NCBI RefSeq assembly: GCF_004342265.1
Contig: NZ_SMCS01000005.1
Span: 248,001-312,000 of the forward strand
Direction: 5' to 3'
DNA: 64,000 bases
From: Luteibacter rhizovicinus
Lineage (GTDB): Bacteria; Pseudomonadota; Gammaproteobacteria; Xanthomonadales; Rhodanobacteraceae
The notes under the pieces are model-generated. The model was not told where the DNA came from and ran no database searches. It saw only the letters and a list, made by a program, of their open reading frames with translations. Position numbers and translations under genes: made by a program. Below, piece after piece: positions 10,052-18,900 of the stretch. Each line of letters starts with the position of its first letter. Position 1 is the stretch's first letter.

Positions 10052-11128
10052 CTAGCTGTCCGTCAGGATGCCTACGAACTGGGTAGCGATCACGATCGTG
10101 CTGAAACGCGCCAGCATGTATTCGCGCGCCGCGCTGCCCATGGGCAATCGAAACGATGGCTCGCACGTTTTCAGGATGGCGTCGCGCCATGCATCGACGT
10201 CGCCCGGCGGCAGTAGCAGACCGGTAACGCCCGGAAGCAGCGTCTCGGGTAGCCCGCCGATATTGCTGCACAGTACAGGGATGCCTGCGGCCTGCGCCTC
10301 GATGGACCCCCGGCCGAAGGTTTCCGGTGCCAGCGATGGAAACGCCAGCATCGACATCGCGCTGTAGTAGGGGGCGATGTCGTGGATCCAGCCGGCAAAA
10401 CGATGACGGTGCGCCGTGGGAAGCGCGGCGACGCGATCGCGTAATGCCTTCAGATCGGGACCGTCGCCAAGCCACAGGCAATGCAGTCGCGGTTCCCGTT
10501 CCATGGCTTTCGTCGCCGCTTCGAGCAGGACGAATATTCCTTTGCCGGCGAACATGCGACCGGAGTAGCCCAGCACGATCGCTTCGTCGTCGATACCCAG
10601 CGTGCGCAGAATGGTGCTGCGCTGCTGGCGATCGGGCCGGTATCGCGTCGTGTTCACCGGGTTGTAAAGGATGTGTACCCGCTCCGCCGGAACGCCTCGA
10701 TCGAGGTAGGCCTGGCGGGCATAGTTCGAGACGGCAAAGAACCGATGCGCCAGCCGCGGCAGCAGATAAGCCGACAACCGCTTCATGGGAGGTATGCGGT
10801 GCCGGAACAGCGCGACCGGTATCCCGAGCAGCCGCCCGATGGCGATCAGCGGCCAGTACTCCTTGCCGAAATTGCCGACGAGATAGTCGGGCTTTGTACG
10901 CTTCGCTACCGCGAATACCCTGGCGTATCCCCGCAGATCGTAAGCGTTGCGAAACATCGCGTTGTCCACCTGGACATGCGATCTGGCCAGCTCCTGCGCG
11001 ATCAACCCGCCCGGGCACGTCATGACTCCAACCTGATGCCCCGCTTCTTCCATCGCCTGGGCAAGGGTGACGAAGTGCGTGGAGGCTCCGGTGTTCTCTT
11101 GATTCGTGCCGACGAAAAGAAATTTCAC
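10052..11128 (-). CDS. Glycosyltransferase family 4 protein
   Basis: A 358-aa GT-B glycosyltransferase. The N-terminus has the Rossmann strand and glycine-containing loop (MKFLFVGTNQENTGASTHF). The C-terminal half has the GT4 nucleotide-sugar site: LGYSGRMFAGKG, then APETFGRGSIEAQ at about residues 268-280 (the E-x7-E motif), then GIPVLCSNIGGLPE. It transfers a sugar from an activated donor to an unidentified acceptor, probably in extracellular or surface polysaccharide synthesis. The start is GTG with GAGG 8 nt upstream. It overlaps the stop of the upstream polysaccharide deacetylase by four bases (GTGA), so the two are translationally coupled. The acceptor and donor cannot be told from sequence alone. 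Confidence 0.9.
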   Translation of the reverse strand: MKFLFVGTNQENTGASTHFVTLAQAMEEAGHQVGVMTCPGGLIAQELARSHVQVDNAMFRNAYDLRGYARVFAVAKRTKPDYLVGNFGKEYWPLIAIGRLLGIPVALFRHRIPPMKRLSAYLLPRLAHRFFAVSNYARQAYLDRGVPAERVHILYNPVNTTRYRPDRQQRSTILRTLGIDDEAIVLGYSGRMFAGKGIFVLLEAATKAMEREPRLHCLWLGDGPDLKALRDRVAALPTAHRHRFAGWIHDIAPYYSAMSMLAFPSLAPETFGRGSIEAQAAGIPVLCSNIGGLPETLLPGVTGLLLPPGDVDAWRDAILKTCEPSFRLPMGSAAREYMLARFSTIVIATQFVGILTDS

Positions 11129-11871
11129 GCGCGCCGATCCTCATAGCCGGTCAGCACGCGCATGGCGAATTGCGGCAGGAAGTGGTGTCGCGCTATCTGC
11201 ACCCGCGGCAGCTGCCACAGGTCCATGTCGGGTGTGGCGCGTCCGCGTCGCGTCGTGGTCGCCGCTACGTATCCGGCCTGCCTGACGACATTGGCGACAC
11301 GATTGTCCAGGTTGCCGTATGGATAGCAGAACTGGGTGACCGCCACGCCGATACGATCTTCGAGATCGGCCTTGCAGCCGCCGATTTCGTTGTGCAACTG
11401 GTTGTCGTTGCAACTGGTCAACCGCGGATGGGTTCGCGTGTGCGCGCCGATCTCCATGCCGCCTTCGTGCCAGCGACGCAGCTCTTCCACCGTCATGGTG
11501 GGTTTGCGAATACCCAGGCGTGCCGCGTCCCACTCGTTATATCGTCCGATACTCTGGCTCACCACGTAGACCGTTGCGCTGAAGGCATACCGGGAGAGGA
11601 TCGGGAGCGCAGCCTCCAGGTTGTCGGCATAGCCGTCGTCCAGCGTGATGACGACAATCCGGCCCTGGCGTTCTCCACGCAGGTAAGGCATCGCAGCGGA
11701 CATGGATAACCCGGTGTAACCGAGGCGGTGCAGAAGCCACATCTGGCGGGCGAACGTTCCGGGGTTGACGTATAAGCTGCGGAAAACCTGCAGGTCGCGC
11801 GGCGCGCGCGCGATGTTGTGGTACATCAGAACAGGCACGTTTCCCGTGCGCCTGGATGTTTCTTGATTCAT
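11125..11871 (-). CDS. Polysaccharide deacetylase (NodB/CE4 family)
   Basis: A 248-aa NodB-homology protein that removes N- or O-acetyl groups from a polysaccharide. VPVLMYHNI at 12-20 is the usual N-terminal strand, ITLDDGYADN at 75-84 carries the catalytic/metal aspartates D78-D79, and HTRTHP at 144-149 supplies the two metal-binding histidines (H144, H148). The later FCYPYGN motif is also typical. The frame extends further upstream, but the ATG at 11871 has AAGGAG at ideal spacing and starts right before the conserved domain. No signal peptide is evident. It overlaps the downstream glycosyltransferase gene by four bases. Together they look like a small polysaccharide-modification operon. 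Confidence 0.9.
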   Translation of the reverse strand: MNQETSRRTGNVPVLMYHNIARAPRDLQVFRSLYVNPGTFARQMWLLHRLGYTGLSMSAAMPYLRGERQGRIVVITLDDGYADNLEAALPILSRYAFSATVYVVSQSIGRYNEWDAARLGIRKPTMTVEELRRWHEGGMEIGAHTRTHPRLTSCNDNQLHNEIGGCKADLEDRIGVAVTQFCYPYGNLDNRVANVVRQAGYVAATTTRRGRATPDMDLWQLPRVQIARHHFLPQFAMRVLTGYEDRRA

Positions 11872-12271
11872 GGCCCAGCTCCTTAAGCCCGCACCCGTCA
11901 CTACGCCTCTTGGCGATATGAGATTGGACGGTCTGGCTGAGTTTAGGCTTAACCTCTCCCCCGATACCGCCAACGCCTAGGGAGATGAAGCTGGCGTATG
12001 TTTCGACGTCTTCATATGCATGGCGGGCGGTCTCCCCTACAACGGAAGCTCTATCACCGTCCGGCGATACGTGCCGCATTACGAACCGGAATACGCGAAG
12101 CGAGGGTGGCGGACGCTTTCCGCCATCGACCGTGTCTACGTCAACGGTCGAAGGAAGAGTTTCTGGCGCTATTTCCTCATCAGCGCGAACTGGCTGAGAG
12201 CTTTTGTCGATAACGGTTCTGTCACGGTACAAGCAGGTCGCGAACAAGATCACGCCCGAGTACGTCGGAGT
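11872..12271. other. Gap with no confident gene
   Basis: A 400-base gap between two minus-strand genes. It should hold the promoter of the deacetylase operon. A plus-strand frame from 12020 is open for 134 codons, and its first 55 codons have fairly high third-position GC. However, it lacks a ribosome site, runs 150 bases into the gene on the other strand, and resembles no family I know. I treat it as unproven and possibly a decayed remnant. Confidence 0.4.
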
Positions 12272-12760
12272 TCACACACGCTCCGGCACTACGCGAAGCT
12301 GCGTCCGCATGCTCCGGTTTTTCTCGCGCAGAAAAGCGAATGCCATGGCATCGACTCCCACTTCATGCGCATGCGTAAAGTATGCGGCGTCAATTCGTTG
12401 GCCATCGATGGCGTCATTGCCTGACCATTCGAAGACCGCCCAGGATAAAGGACTGTCTGCCAGTAGCAGATGATCCCAGGGGTAAGCGCGATGATGCGTC
12501 GGATGCTTGCCATGCCGGGCTAGCAATAGCGCTGCCCGCTCCACCTTGCTGAGGCAGCGCTGCTCCTGGTGGTTCTTGAAGTCGGCGTACGCTTCGGCGT
12601 CTTCTCGGGCGGTTTCCGGAGATATGAAATACGCCCGGTCGCACCGTGGCGGATGGGCGATGGGACCGCCGCATTTTTGCCCGATTCCCGAGCACTCCAC
12701 CACGATCCACTTGATCTGTGGCTTGAACAAGTCATGATCGAACTCGAGTGCAGCGAACAT
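12272..12760 (-). CDS. Hypothetical protein
   Basis: A 162-aa protein that I do not recognise. It begins MFAALEFDHDLFKPQ and has KWIVVECSGIGQKCGG near residue 20, then an acidic segment (SPETAREDAEAYADF) and a run of aromatic residues in the middle (AYPWDHLLLADSPLSWAVFEW). No signal peptide, membrane segment or known motif is visible. The ATG at 12760 is chosen with a weak GGGAAAG upstream; an in-frame TTG at 12790 with AAGGGA is an alternative. It stands alone, with 250-400 base gaps on both sides. Base composition is a little lower in GC than its neighbours, so recent acquisition is possible. Confidence 0.55.
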   Translation of the reverse strand: MFAALEFDHDLFKPQIKWIVVECSGIGQKCGGPIAHPPRCDRAYFISPETAREDAEAYADFKNHQEQRCLSKVERAALLLARHGKHPTHHRAYPWDHLLLADSPLSWAVFEWSGNDAIDGQRIDAAYFTHAHEVGVDAMAFAFLREKNRSMRTQLRVVPERV

Positions 12761-13012
12761 ATGACTTTCCCGGCACGAGTTGGTGTTCAAGAAAACTATT
12801 CCCTTGTCACTCGGTTCGGAATATCACTTGCGTTGTAGGATTCAACGAATGCGTTGGCATGCAAAATGCAATTTCGTTGACGTGCGAAATGAATGTAAGC
12901 CAGCGCGAATCAGGACAGTGCGATGGTTGGATGCCAGGCATGCAACTACGGAATATCGCGCTATCCAGACAACATCCGCGCCAGCCGATACATCGGCATT
13001 CCGACGCCCCCG

Positions 13013-13669
13013 CTACATCTGGACTGCGTTTTCCGGAGCCACCCGATGCGCGATTGCCCGCTGGTTCGAAAGAAAGACGTTGTCGCGCTCCGGTGCCGCT
13101 CCACTGGCGAGCATGGCGATCCATTCGTCGGTCGACATAACGGCAGCGAACGCGGAGTGCATGACGACGGTGGTGGCGCGATGGATTTCCTCGGCGGTCG
13201 CTGCGCCCGCACGATTTCGATAGGGTAGGGAACCTGCGGCATCCGGGAGGAATTCCACATCGAGGCCTTCATGCATCGCCTGACGCATCGTCGAGTCGTT
13301 GCAGTTGTGGGTCATGTAACCGACAACCGTAAGGGTGTCGATGTCGTTCGCTTTGATCCACGCATGAAAATCCGTCCCGGCGAAGACACTGGGCAGCGTC
13401 TTTTCGATCAGGTGGGCGCGCCGGCGTGTTGCGACGACGGGATGCAGTTCGACACCATGCGTTCCTCTCGCGAAGATCGGAGCGCCCCCGGGGGAAACAT
13501 GCTGCACAACGACAATCGGGATGCCGTTCTCGTCCGCGGCATCCATCGCGCGACGGATATTGTCGAGGGACGAATTTACGTCGGGATACTCGATGCGGAA
13601 GTTGCCGGTAACGTACTCGTTCTGGACGTCGATGACGACAAGCGCGCGGTGGATTTTATTGTGAGACAT
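13013..13669 (-). CDS. Cysteine hydrolase (isochorismatase family)
   Basis: A 218-aa isochorismatase-like hydrolase. The triad of the family is visible: Asp14 in ALVVIDVQNEY, Lys90 in LIEKTLPSVF, and Cys123 in VVGYMTHNCNDST. Such enzymes hydrolyse amide, imide or vinyl-ether bonds (nicotinamidase, N-carbamoylsarcosine amidase and others); the substrate here is unknown. The start has AGAGG 8 nt upstream. It is transcribed divergently from a GlxA-type regulator about 100 bp away. That arrangement is common for this family and suggests the regulator controls it. Confidence 0.88.
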   Translation of the reverse strand: MSHNKIHRALVVIDVQNEYVTGNFRIEYPDVNSSLDNIRRAMDAADENGIPIVVVQHVSPGGAPIFARGTHGVELHPVVATRRRAHLIEKTLPSVFAGTDFHAWIKANDIDTLTVVGYMTHNCNDSTMRQAMHEGLDVEFLPDAAGSLPYRNRAGAATAEEIHRATTVVMHSAFAAVMSTDEWIAMLASGAAPERDNVFLSNQRAIAHRVAPENAVQM

Positions 13670-13767
13670 AGGGTTACCTCTGGTTATTCATGAAGATTGT
13701 TGTGCCCGGTAGTGGACAGGTTAATGAGAGGGGCGCAGGCTTGCGATTGGCGAAAAAGACATTCTTC

Positions 13768-14817
13768 ATGGCAAAAACGACACTACCTGGATCGGCGGCG
13801 AATCCGTTGGCCGAGATCGGGCTGCTGATATATCCCGGCGCGCAACTGGCGGCCGTGCATGGCCTGACCGACCTGTTCGAAGTGGCTAACCGGATGCTGC
13901 TGACGCACCGGCCGCGGGACGTCGCGCCGCTCCGGGTAAGCCACTGGCAGTTGTCCGCGCGCGGCACACGGGTAGAACGGGTTTTCGAAAGCCAGCCGGG
14001 CAACCATGAGCAACCGGACTTCCTCATCCTGCCGCCAAGCCTCGGCGCCACGTCTTCTCCGGAGGCGACAAAACATCTGGCCCTTTGGCTGAAGGAGCAG
14101 CATTCGACCGGTACTGTCCTGGCATCCGTATGCGCGGGCGCTTTCCTGTTGGCGGAAACGGGCTTGCTTGCCGGACGCAGCGTAACCACCCACTGGTCCC
14201 AGACGGAGAATCTCGCGGCACGCTTTCCCGAACTGCGGGTAGAAGGCGAAAAGCTGGTGATCGACGATGGCGACATCATCACCGCCGGTGGTCTGATGGC
14301 ATGGACCGATCTGGGGCTGCGACTGGTCGATCGTCTGCTAGGGCCAACGGTGATGGTCGAGACGGCGCGCTTTCTGTTGATCGATCCGCCCGGACGCGAG
14401 CAGCGTTACTACAGTACGTTCTCGCCACGGCTGCAGCATGGCGACAAAGCCATACTGAAAGTGCAGCACTGGTTGCAGGCACGGGCGGCGCAGGACATTA
14501 CGCTGGCCGCGATGGCCACTGAGGCGCAACTGCAGGACCGGACCTTCCAGCGCCGCTTCTTCAAAGCCACCGGCTTGCGACCGCTGGAATACTGCCAGCA
14601 CCTGCGGGTCGGCAAAGCGCGCGAGTTGCTGGAACTCGGTCATCGGAGCATGGAACAGATAGCATGGGATGTCGGCTACCAGGACCCTGGCGCGTTCCGC
14701 AAGGTATTCCACAAGGTCATGGGACTATCGCCCGCCGACTACCGGCATCGTTTCAACGTTGCACCATTGGCGGATCGTAGCGTCCGCTCGTTCGAATCCA
14801 GAGGGACTCCAGCTTGA
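13768..14817 (+). CDS. GlxA-family AraC-type transcriptional regulator
   Basis: About 349 aa. The N-terminal DJ-1/PfpI-like domain (IGLLIYPGAQLAAVHGL) has the nucleophile-elbow motif SVCAGAF with Cys122. The C-terminal AraC/XylS domain has two helix-turn-helix units ending in the signature AWDVGYQDPGAFRKVFHKVM. The N-terminal domain probably senses a small molecule. The frame opens at 13690, but that leaves only 20 bp to the divergent hydrolase gene; the ATG at 13768 fits the normal family start better. Divergent orientation suggests it regulates the neighbouring cysteine hydrolase. The next gene starts in the stop codon (TGATG), so the unknown membrane protein is likely co-translated. Confidence 0.88.
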   Translation: MAKTTLPGSAANPLAEIGLLIYPGAQLAAVHGLTDLFEVANRMLLTHRPRDVAPLRVSHWQLSARGTRVERVFESQPGNHEQPDFLILPPSLGATSSPEATKHLALWLKEQHSTGTVLASVCAGAFLLAETGLLAGRSVTTHWSQTENLAARFPELRVEGEKLVIDDGDIITAGGLMAWTDLGLRLVDRLLGPTVMVETARFLLIDPPGREQRYYSTFSPRLQHGDKAILKVQHWLQARAAQDITLAAMATEAQLQDRTFQRRFFKATGLRPLEYCQHLRVGKARELLELGHRSMEQIAWDVGYQDPGAFRKVFHKVMGLSPADYRHRFNVAPLADRSVRSFESRGTPA

Positions 14818-15968
14818 TGCTGCAAATATCCAACCTTCTTTTCTTCGCGCTGGTTATTCTTGTGCTGGGGACTATCGTAACGATCGTCGTTGCGCTACTC
14901 GGCATCAAGTCGTCCATTCGCCGCAGCAAGAGCTGGCGTATCTGGTTGGCTTGCCTCGCAGGGATAACGGTGCTCCAGGTGCCGCTGCTTACGAGTCACC
15001 GCGAGATAGAGCAGTCCTTCCGCGACCTTCAGGTCAGGCTCTATACGTCGCATCTCAGGTCGCCCGCCACATACGAGGGGATATCCTTTCCTGCCGGCTC
15101 CACCGTGATCCGCGACTACGACGATCCGCACCCGGTCATGGGGGGAACGGTGCCTGCGGGTACGACGCTGTTCGGACTGAAGATCGACGGCGACTTCACC
15201 ATCTCGCGCACCGGCGACGATGGACAGACGCCGTATCTTGCGGCAGGCACGCTGGTCGCACCGGCTACGATCCATAAGGTGCCGTGCGCGAAGGGCGGTT
15301 TCAGCCATACGTTCGATACGTCGAATACAAATGAAGTCGTGACCTGCACGCTTTCCACCGAGGGTACGATCGATGGCATTCCGATACCGTCCGGTAGCGA
15401 AGTCGTCGTTACGTTCAATACGTATAACGGCCAGATAGACGCCAGTGGTGACGTCAAGCGTGCATGGAGAGCGTCGGGCGTGGACTGCGCCGAGGGGCAC
15501 TTTACGTACTTTAGCGTTCTCGAATGCCCGCTCACGCGGGACCAGGTATTCGACGGATATCCCGTCGCTGCCGGACACACGGCTTCCTTCAAAGTCGACG
15601 GGAAAGGTTCGGCGGTTGTCTACGAGGGCGCTCTGTCGCACGATTTCGATGTGGCGGGCGTGCGCATTCCCGCGGGTTCGGCGTTTAAAACGTCGTACAA
15701 CGGTCAGTACATCAGTGCGGATACGTTGCGTACTCACACGATGGACGAGTCCCAGTACGTCCAGTTCGACCTGCCTGCCGCGACGAGCCTGACGATTTCA
15801 GGGGTTGTCCTGCAAGGCGAGTACGTGGGGCTGTATGTATACAACCATTCGATCAAGGTACACGTCGTGACCCCTGCGACCGATCCGGATGCAGACGCCG
15901 ACACGGCGATACGCGACGGAACCTTCGACCTGGCGAAGAAAACCTGGAGCTGGGAAGAGGAGAAATGA
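14817..15968 (+). CDS. Unknown two-TM protein with G-x-x-x-P-x-G repeats
   Basis: A 383-aa protein that I cannot assign to a family. Two hydrophobic segments (about residues 5-30 and 42-59) are followed by a long, probably periplasmic, beta-rich region. Within that region a short motif recurs: GISFPAGS (88-95), GTVPAGT (110-116), GIPIPSGS (187-194), GYPVAAGH (247-254) and GVRIPAGS (281-288). Four cysteines (157, 177, 224, 237) could form disulfides, which fits a periplasmic location. The ATG overlaps the stop of the GlxA-type regulator (TGATG), which implies translational coupling. It converges on the histidine kinase gene with a one-base gap. Confidence 0.75.
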   Translation: MLQISNLLFFALVILVLGTIVTIVVALLGIKSSIRRSKSWRIWLACLAGITVLQVPLLTSHREIEQSFRDLQVRLYTSHLRSPATYEGISFPAGSTVIRDYDDPHPVMGGTVPAGTTLFGLKIDGDFTISRTGDDGQTPYLAAGTLVAPATIHKVPCAKGGFSHTFDTSNTNEVVTCTLSTEGTIDGIPIPSGSEVVVTFNTYNGQIDASGDVKRAWRASGVDCAEGHFTYFSVLECPLTRDQVFDGYPVAAGHTASFKVDGKGSAVVYEGALSHDFDVAGVRIPAGSAFKTSYNGQYISADTLRTHTMDESQYVQFDLPAATSLTISGVVLQGEYVGLYVYNHSIKVHVVTPATDPDADADTAIRDGTFDLAKKTWSWEEEK

Positions 15969-15969
15969 C

Positions 15970-17322
15970 TTAGCCCTCAGTTCCGGACCATGAGAGCGAA
16001 ATGCGACAGCCCGGCGTGGCGTCCGAAATTTCGATAGTCATGTCGTGCAGGCGCGCGATCACGGCGACGAGGCTCAGGCCGAGTCCGTTGCCGGGCGTGC
16101 TGCGGCTGGGTTCGCTGCGATGGAAGCGGTTGAGTACGGCTTTGCGCTCGCCGGGTGGGATGCCCGGGCCGCTGTCGACGACGCTCAGTTGGCGATGCGC
16201 CGCATCGAGGCGTACCTGGATGGTTCCGCCGGGTGGCGTGAATTTGATGGCATTGTCGACCAGATTGCTGACGGCATCGAATAACAGACTGGCGTCGCCA
16301 GCGACCGCAACGGACGCGGCATCGTCGACGAATTGCAGGGAAAGCCGTTTCTCTTCGGCCAATGGCTGATAGAACTCGACGACATCCGTCAGCACGGTGG
16401 ACAACGACACCTGAGTGAACCCCGCGCGCCGCGCGCCGGCTTCGATTTCCGAAATGCGCAGCAGGGCGTTGAAGGTATGCAGCAGGCTACCGACCTCGTC
16501 GATCGCGTCGGCGATCGACAGGCGGAACTCGTCGACGGTGGACGCGCGACGCAATGCACGTTCCAGACCGCCTAACAGCCGGGTCAACGGTGTACGCAGG
16601 TCATGGGCGATGCTGTCGCAGACGCCTTTGACCTCGTGCACCAGTCGCTCGAGATCGTCGAGCATGCCATTCACTTCATGCGTGAGCCGGCTCAGATCGC
16701 CGCCTCCGCGTTGAACCGGCAGACGCTCCGTAAGATCCCCGGTGACGATGCGTCGGATGGCGAGCGTGATCGCATCGATGCGGCGCATCGAAGACGTCCC
16801 CACCGCGACGGCACCCGCCAGACCGAAGATCAACGTCAGCAGGCCCGCGCCGAACATCGCGCGGACCATGAGTTCTTCGAACTCGTACGGTTCGTGCACG
16901 TTCTGTGCAACAACCAGCCAGTGACCATCCGGAAGATGCGTGGAGTAACCGCGGAACGGAACGCGGGCGCCGGCATACATCATGTGGAAATTCACTGGCC
17001 TGTCTGTCTGTTGCATCTCCACAGGCAGCGAGGGCAGATTGCCGGCCAGCCAGTGGCCCGTGGCATCGAACTCGCCGAATGGCCGGCGCATACCCGGGTC
17101 GCCGCGCATATGCTCGCGCAGCCTGAGCATGCGATCGTCGGTAGACAGCGAGCTGAAGTTGGTCGATTCGCGACGCAGCCAGCCCTCCTGCTCGCGCACC
17201 ATATAGCCCACGGTCTGCCAGTACACGAAGGCGAACAGCAACGACGAGCACGTGCCGAAAAGCAGCAGGAACATCAGCGCGAGCCGGAAGCCCGTCGTAC
17301 GTCGCAATTCAGTCAGTCGCAT
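15970..17322 (-). CDS. Sensor histidine kinase (HAMP, HisKA, HATPase)
   Basis: A 450-aa membrane sensor kinase. TM1 is at about 13-35, a periplasmic sensor of about 115 residues follows, TM2 is at 153-177, then a HAMP segment. The phosphoacceptor is His240 in SIAHDLRTPLTRL. The ATP-binding domain has NLVDNAIKF (N box), VVDSGPGIPPGE (G1) and NGLGLSLV (G2). It should phosphorylate the response regulator encoded immediately upstream; the two genes overlap by 14 bases. The sensor domain has no family I recognise, so the signal is unknown. Proximity to an RND efflux operon hints at envelope or antimicrobial stress, which is inference. Confidence 0.92.
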   Translation of the reverse strand: MRLTELRRTTGFRLALMFLLLFGTCSSLLFAFVYWQTVGYMVREQEGWLRRESTNFSSLSTDDRMLRLREHMRGDPGMRRPFGEFDATGHWLAGNLPSLPVEMQQTDRPVNFHMMYAGARVPFRGYSTHLPDGHWLVVAQNVHEPYEFEELMVRAMFGAGLLTLIFGLAGAVAVGTSSMRRIDAITLAIRRIVTGDLTERLPVQRGGGDLSRLTHEVNGMLDDLERLVHEVKGVCDSIAHDLRTPLTRLLGGLERALRRASTVDEFRLSIADAIDEVGSLLHTFNALLRISEIEAGARRAGFTQVSLSTVLTDVVEFYQPLAEEKRLSLQFVDDAASVAVAGDASLLFDAVSNLVDNAIKFTPPGGTIQVRLDAAHRQLSVVDSGPGIPPGERKAVLNRFHRSEPSRSTPGNGLGLSLVAVIARLHDMTIEISDATPGCRISLSWSGTEG

Positions 17323-17992
17323 AAAGGATGTACCCCGAGCCGCGTACGGTCTGGATCAGCGAGGGACGATTGTCCGTATCGATCTTCTGGCGCAACTTGC
17401 TGATATGCACATCGATCACATTGGTGCGCTCTTCGGACCGATAACCCCACACCTCTTCGAACAACATCGTGCGGGTGACCACCTGGCCGGCGTGCCGCAT
17501 CAGGAAAGTCAGCAGATCGTATTCGCGGGGCAGCAGGCTGATGGTTTCGCCTTCGCGACGTACGCCGCGGGTCAGCAGGTCGATTTCCAGCGGCCCGGCG
17601 CGCAGCGATGTCTGCTGCCCCGGTACGTGGCGACGGCGGAGCAGGGCATCGAGCCTTGCCGTGAGTTCCACGGCTTCGAACGGTTTGGTCAGGTAATCGT
17701 CGCCGCCGGCGCGCAGACCCCGCACGCGTTCGTCCAGCGCGGATAGCGCGCTGAGAATCAGCACCGGCATCTGCGCACCCGTGGCCCGCAACGTTGCCAG
17801 AACGCCCAATCCATCCGGCGTACCGGGCAACATGCGATCGAGCACCATGGCGTCGAAGCCGCCAGCCATGGACATCAGCAAGCCCTGCCGCCCGTCCGCG
17901 GCATGGTCGACGCTGAAGCCGTGATCGACCAGCGCGTCGACGATTTCCGTCGCGGTTTGCGCGTCGTCTTCGACCACTAGAATGCGCGACAT
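17309..17992 (-). CDS. OmpR-family response regulator (partner of kinase)
   Basis: A 227-aa receiver plus winged-helix DNA-binding protein. Phospho-acceptor Asp52 (AMVLDRMLPG), acidic pocket Glu8-Asp9-Asp10, Ser81 and Lys103 (YLTKPFE) are all present. The C-terminal domain ends with the normal wing VRGSGYILYATD. I chose the ATG at 17992 because GGAG lies 6 nt upstream and it begins right at the receiver fold; the frame opens earlier at 18076. It overlaps the start of its cognate kinase gene. It faces away from a second OmpR-type regulator gene, the two sharing a 163-base promoter region. Confidence 0.92.
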   Translation of the reverse strand: MSRILVVEDDAQTATEIVDALVDHGFSVDHAADGRQGLLMSMAGGFDAMVLDRMLPGTPDGLGVLATLRATGAQMPVLILSALSALDERVRGLRAGGDDYLTKPFEAVELTARLDALLRRRHVPGQQTSLRAGPLEIDLLTRGVRREGETISLLPREYDLLTFLMRHAGQVVTRTMLFEEVWGYRSEERTNVIDVHISKLRQKIDTDNRPSLIQTVRGSGYILYATD

Positions 17993-18155
17993 CGGTTTCT
18001 CCATGGTGCGATGGGATGCTGCGGCGACCCGTTCATTCGATATCCGCCTTTTCGGGGGAGTAGTGTCGCAGGACAATTCGTAGCCGGCTTTGGCCGGAAG
18101 ATTAATTCGCGTTAAGAATCGCCATACAAGTTACGCCATACAAGGCTTCCAGCGC

Positions 18156-18839
18156 ATGCGACTGCTGATCATCGAGGACGACGAACGCGCGGCGGCCTAT
18201 CTGGCTCGCGGATTGAGCGAAAGCGGCCATGTGGTGGACGTGGCTGGCGACGGCGCGCTGGGTCTGGCGATGGCGCGCGAAGGCATCTATGACGTATTGA
18301 TCGTCGACCGGCTCCTGCCCGCCATGGACGGGCTGGAACTGGTGCGCACGCTGCGCCGCGACGATCCCCGCATTGGCGTGCTGATGTTGAGCGCCATGGC
18401 CGGGACCGCCGACCGCGTAGCGGGTATGCACGCCGGGTGCGACGACTATCTGGTCAAGCCCTATGCCTTCGTCGAGGTCCTGGCGCGCATCGAGTCTCTG
18501 GCACGGCGTGGCGACCGGTCCCGCGAGGGGCATGTACTTCAGGTGGGCGATTTGCAGCTCGATGTGCTTGCCCGTCAGCTGCGTCGCGGCGATCGTCTTA
18601 TCGCCCTGCAGCCGAGGGAGTATCTGCTGCTGGAATATCTGATGCGCCATGCGGACCAGGTCGTGACGCGAACCATGCTGCTGGAAGCGGTATGGGATTA
18701 CGACTTCGACCCGCAGGGTTCCGTGGTGGACATGCATGTTTACCGCCTGCGCCGGAAGATCGAGCAGGATGCGTCGCCGCTGCTGCATACCTTGCCGGGT
18801 GTGGGCTACGTGCTATCGACGACACCGCCCGTCACCTGA
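18156..18839 (+). CDS. Orphan OmpR-family response regulator
   Basis: A 227-aa regulator with receiver residues Glu7-Asp8-Asp9, Asp51 (VLIVDRLLPAMDG) and Lys101 (YLVKPYAF), followed by an OmpR winged helix ending LPGVGYVLSTTPP. The start at 18156 is the first Met of the receiver, with AAGG about 10 nt upstream. No kinase gene adjoins it on this strand; the only nearby kinase belongs to the divergent pair. It lies about 60 bp upstream of an RND efflux adaptor/permease pair, which it probably activates. It could be phosphorylated by the divergent kinase or by an unlinked one. Confidence 0.9.
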   Translation: MRLLIIEDDERAAAYLARGLSESGHVVDVAGDGALGLAMAREGIYDVLIVDRLLPAMDGLELVRTLRRDDPRIGVLMLSAMAGTADRVAGMHAGCDDYLVKPYAFVEVLARIESLARRGDRSREGHVLQVGDLQLDVLARQLRRGDRLIALQPREYLLLEYLMRHADQVVTRTMLLEAVWDYDFDPQGSVVDMHVYRLRRKIEQDASPLLHTLPGVGYVLSTTPPVT

Positions 18840-18900
18840 TTTTTTACCGCCTTAACTGTTTTTAATGTAACGGCGAAAGGGAGTGCAGGCGAGGACCGGC

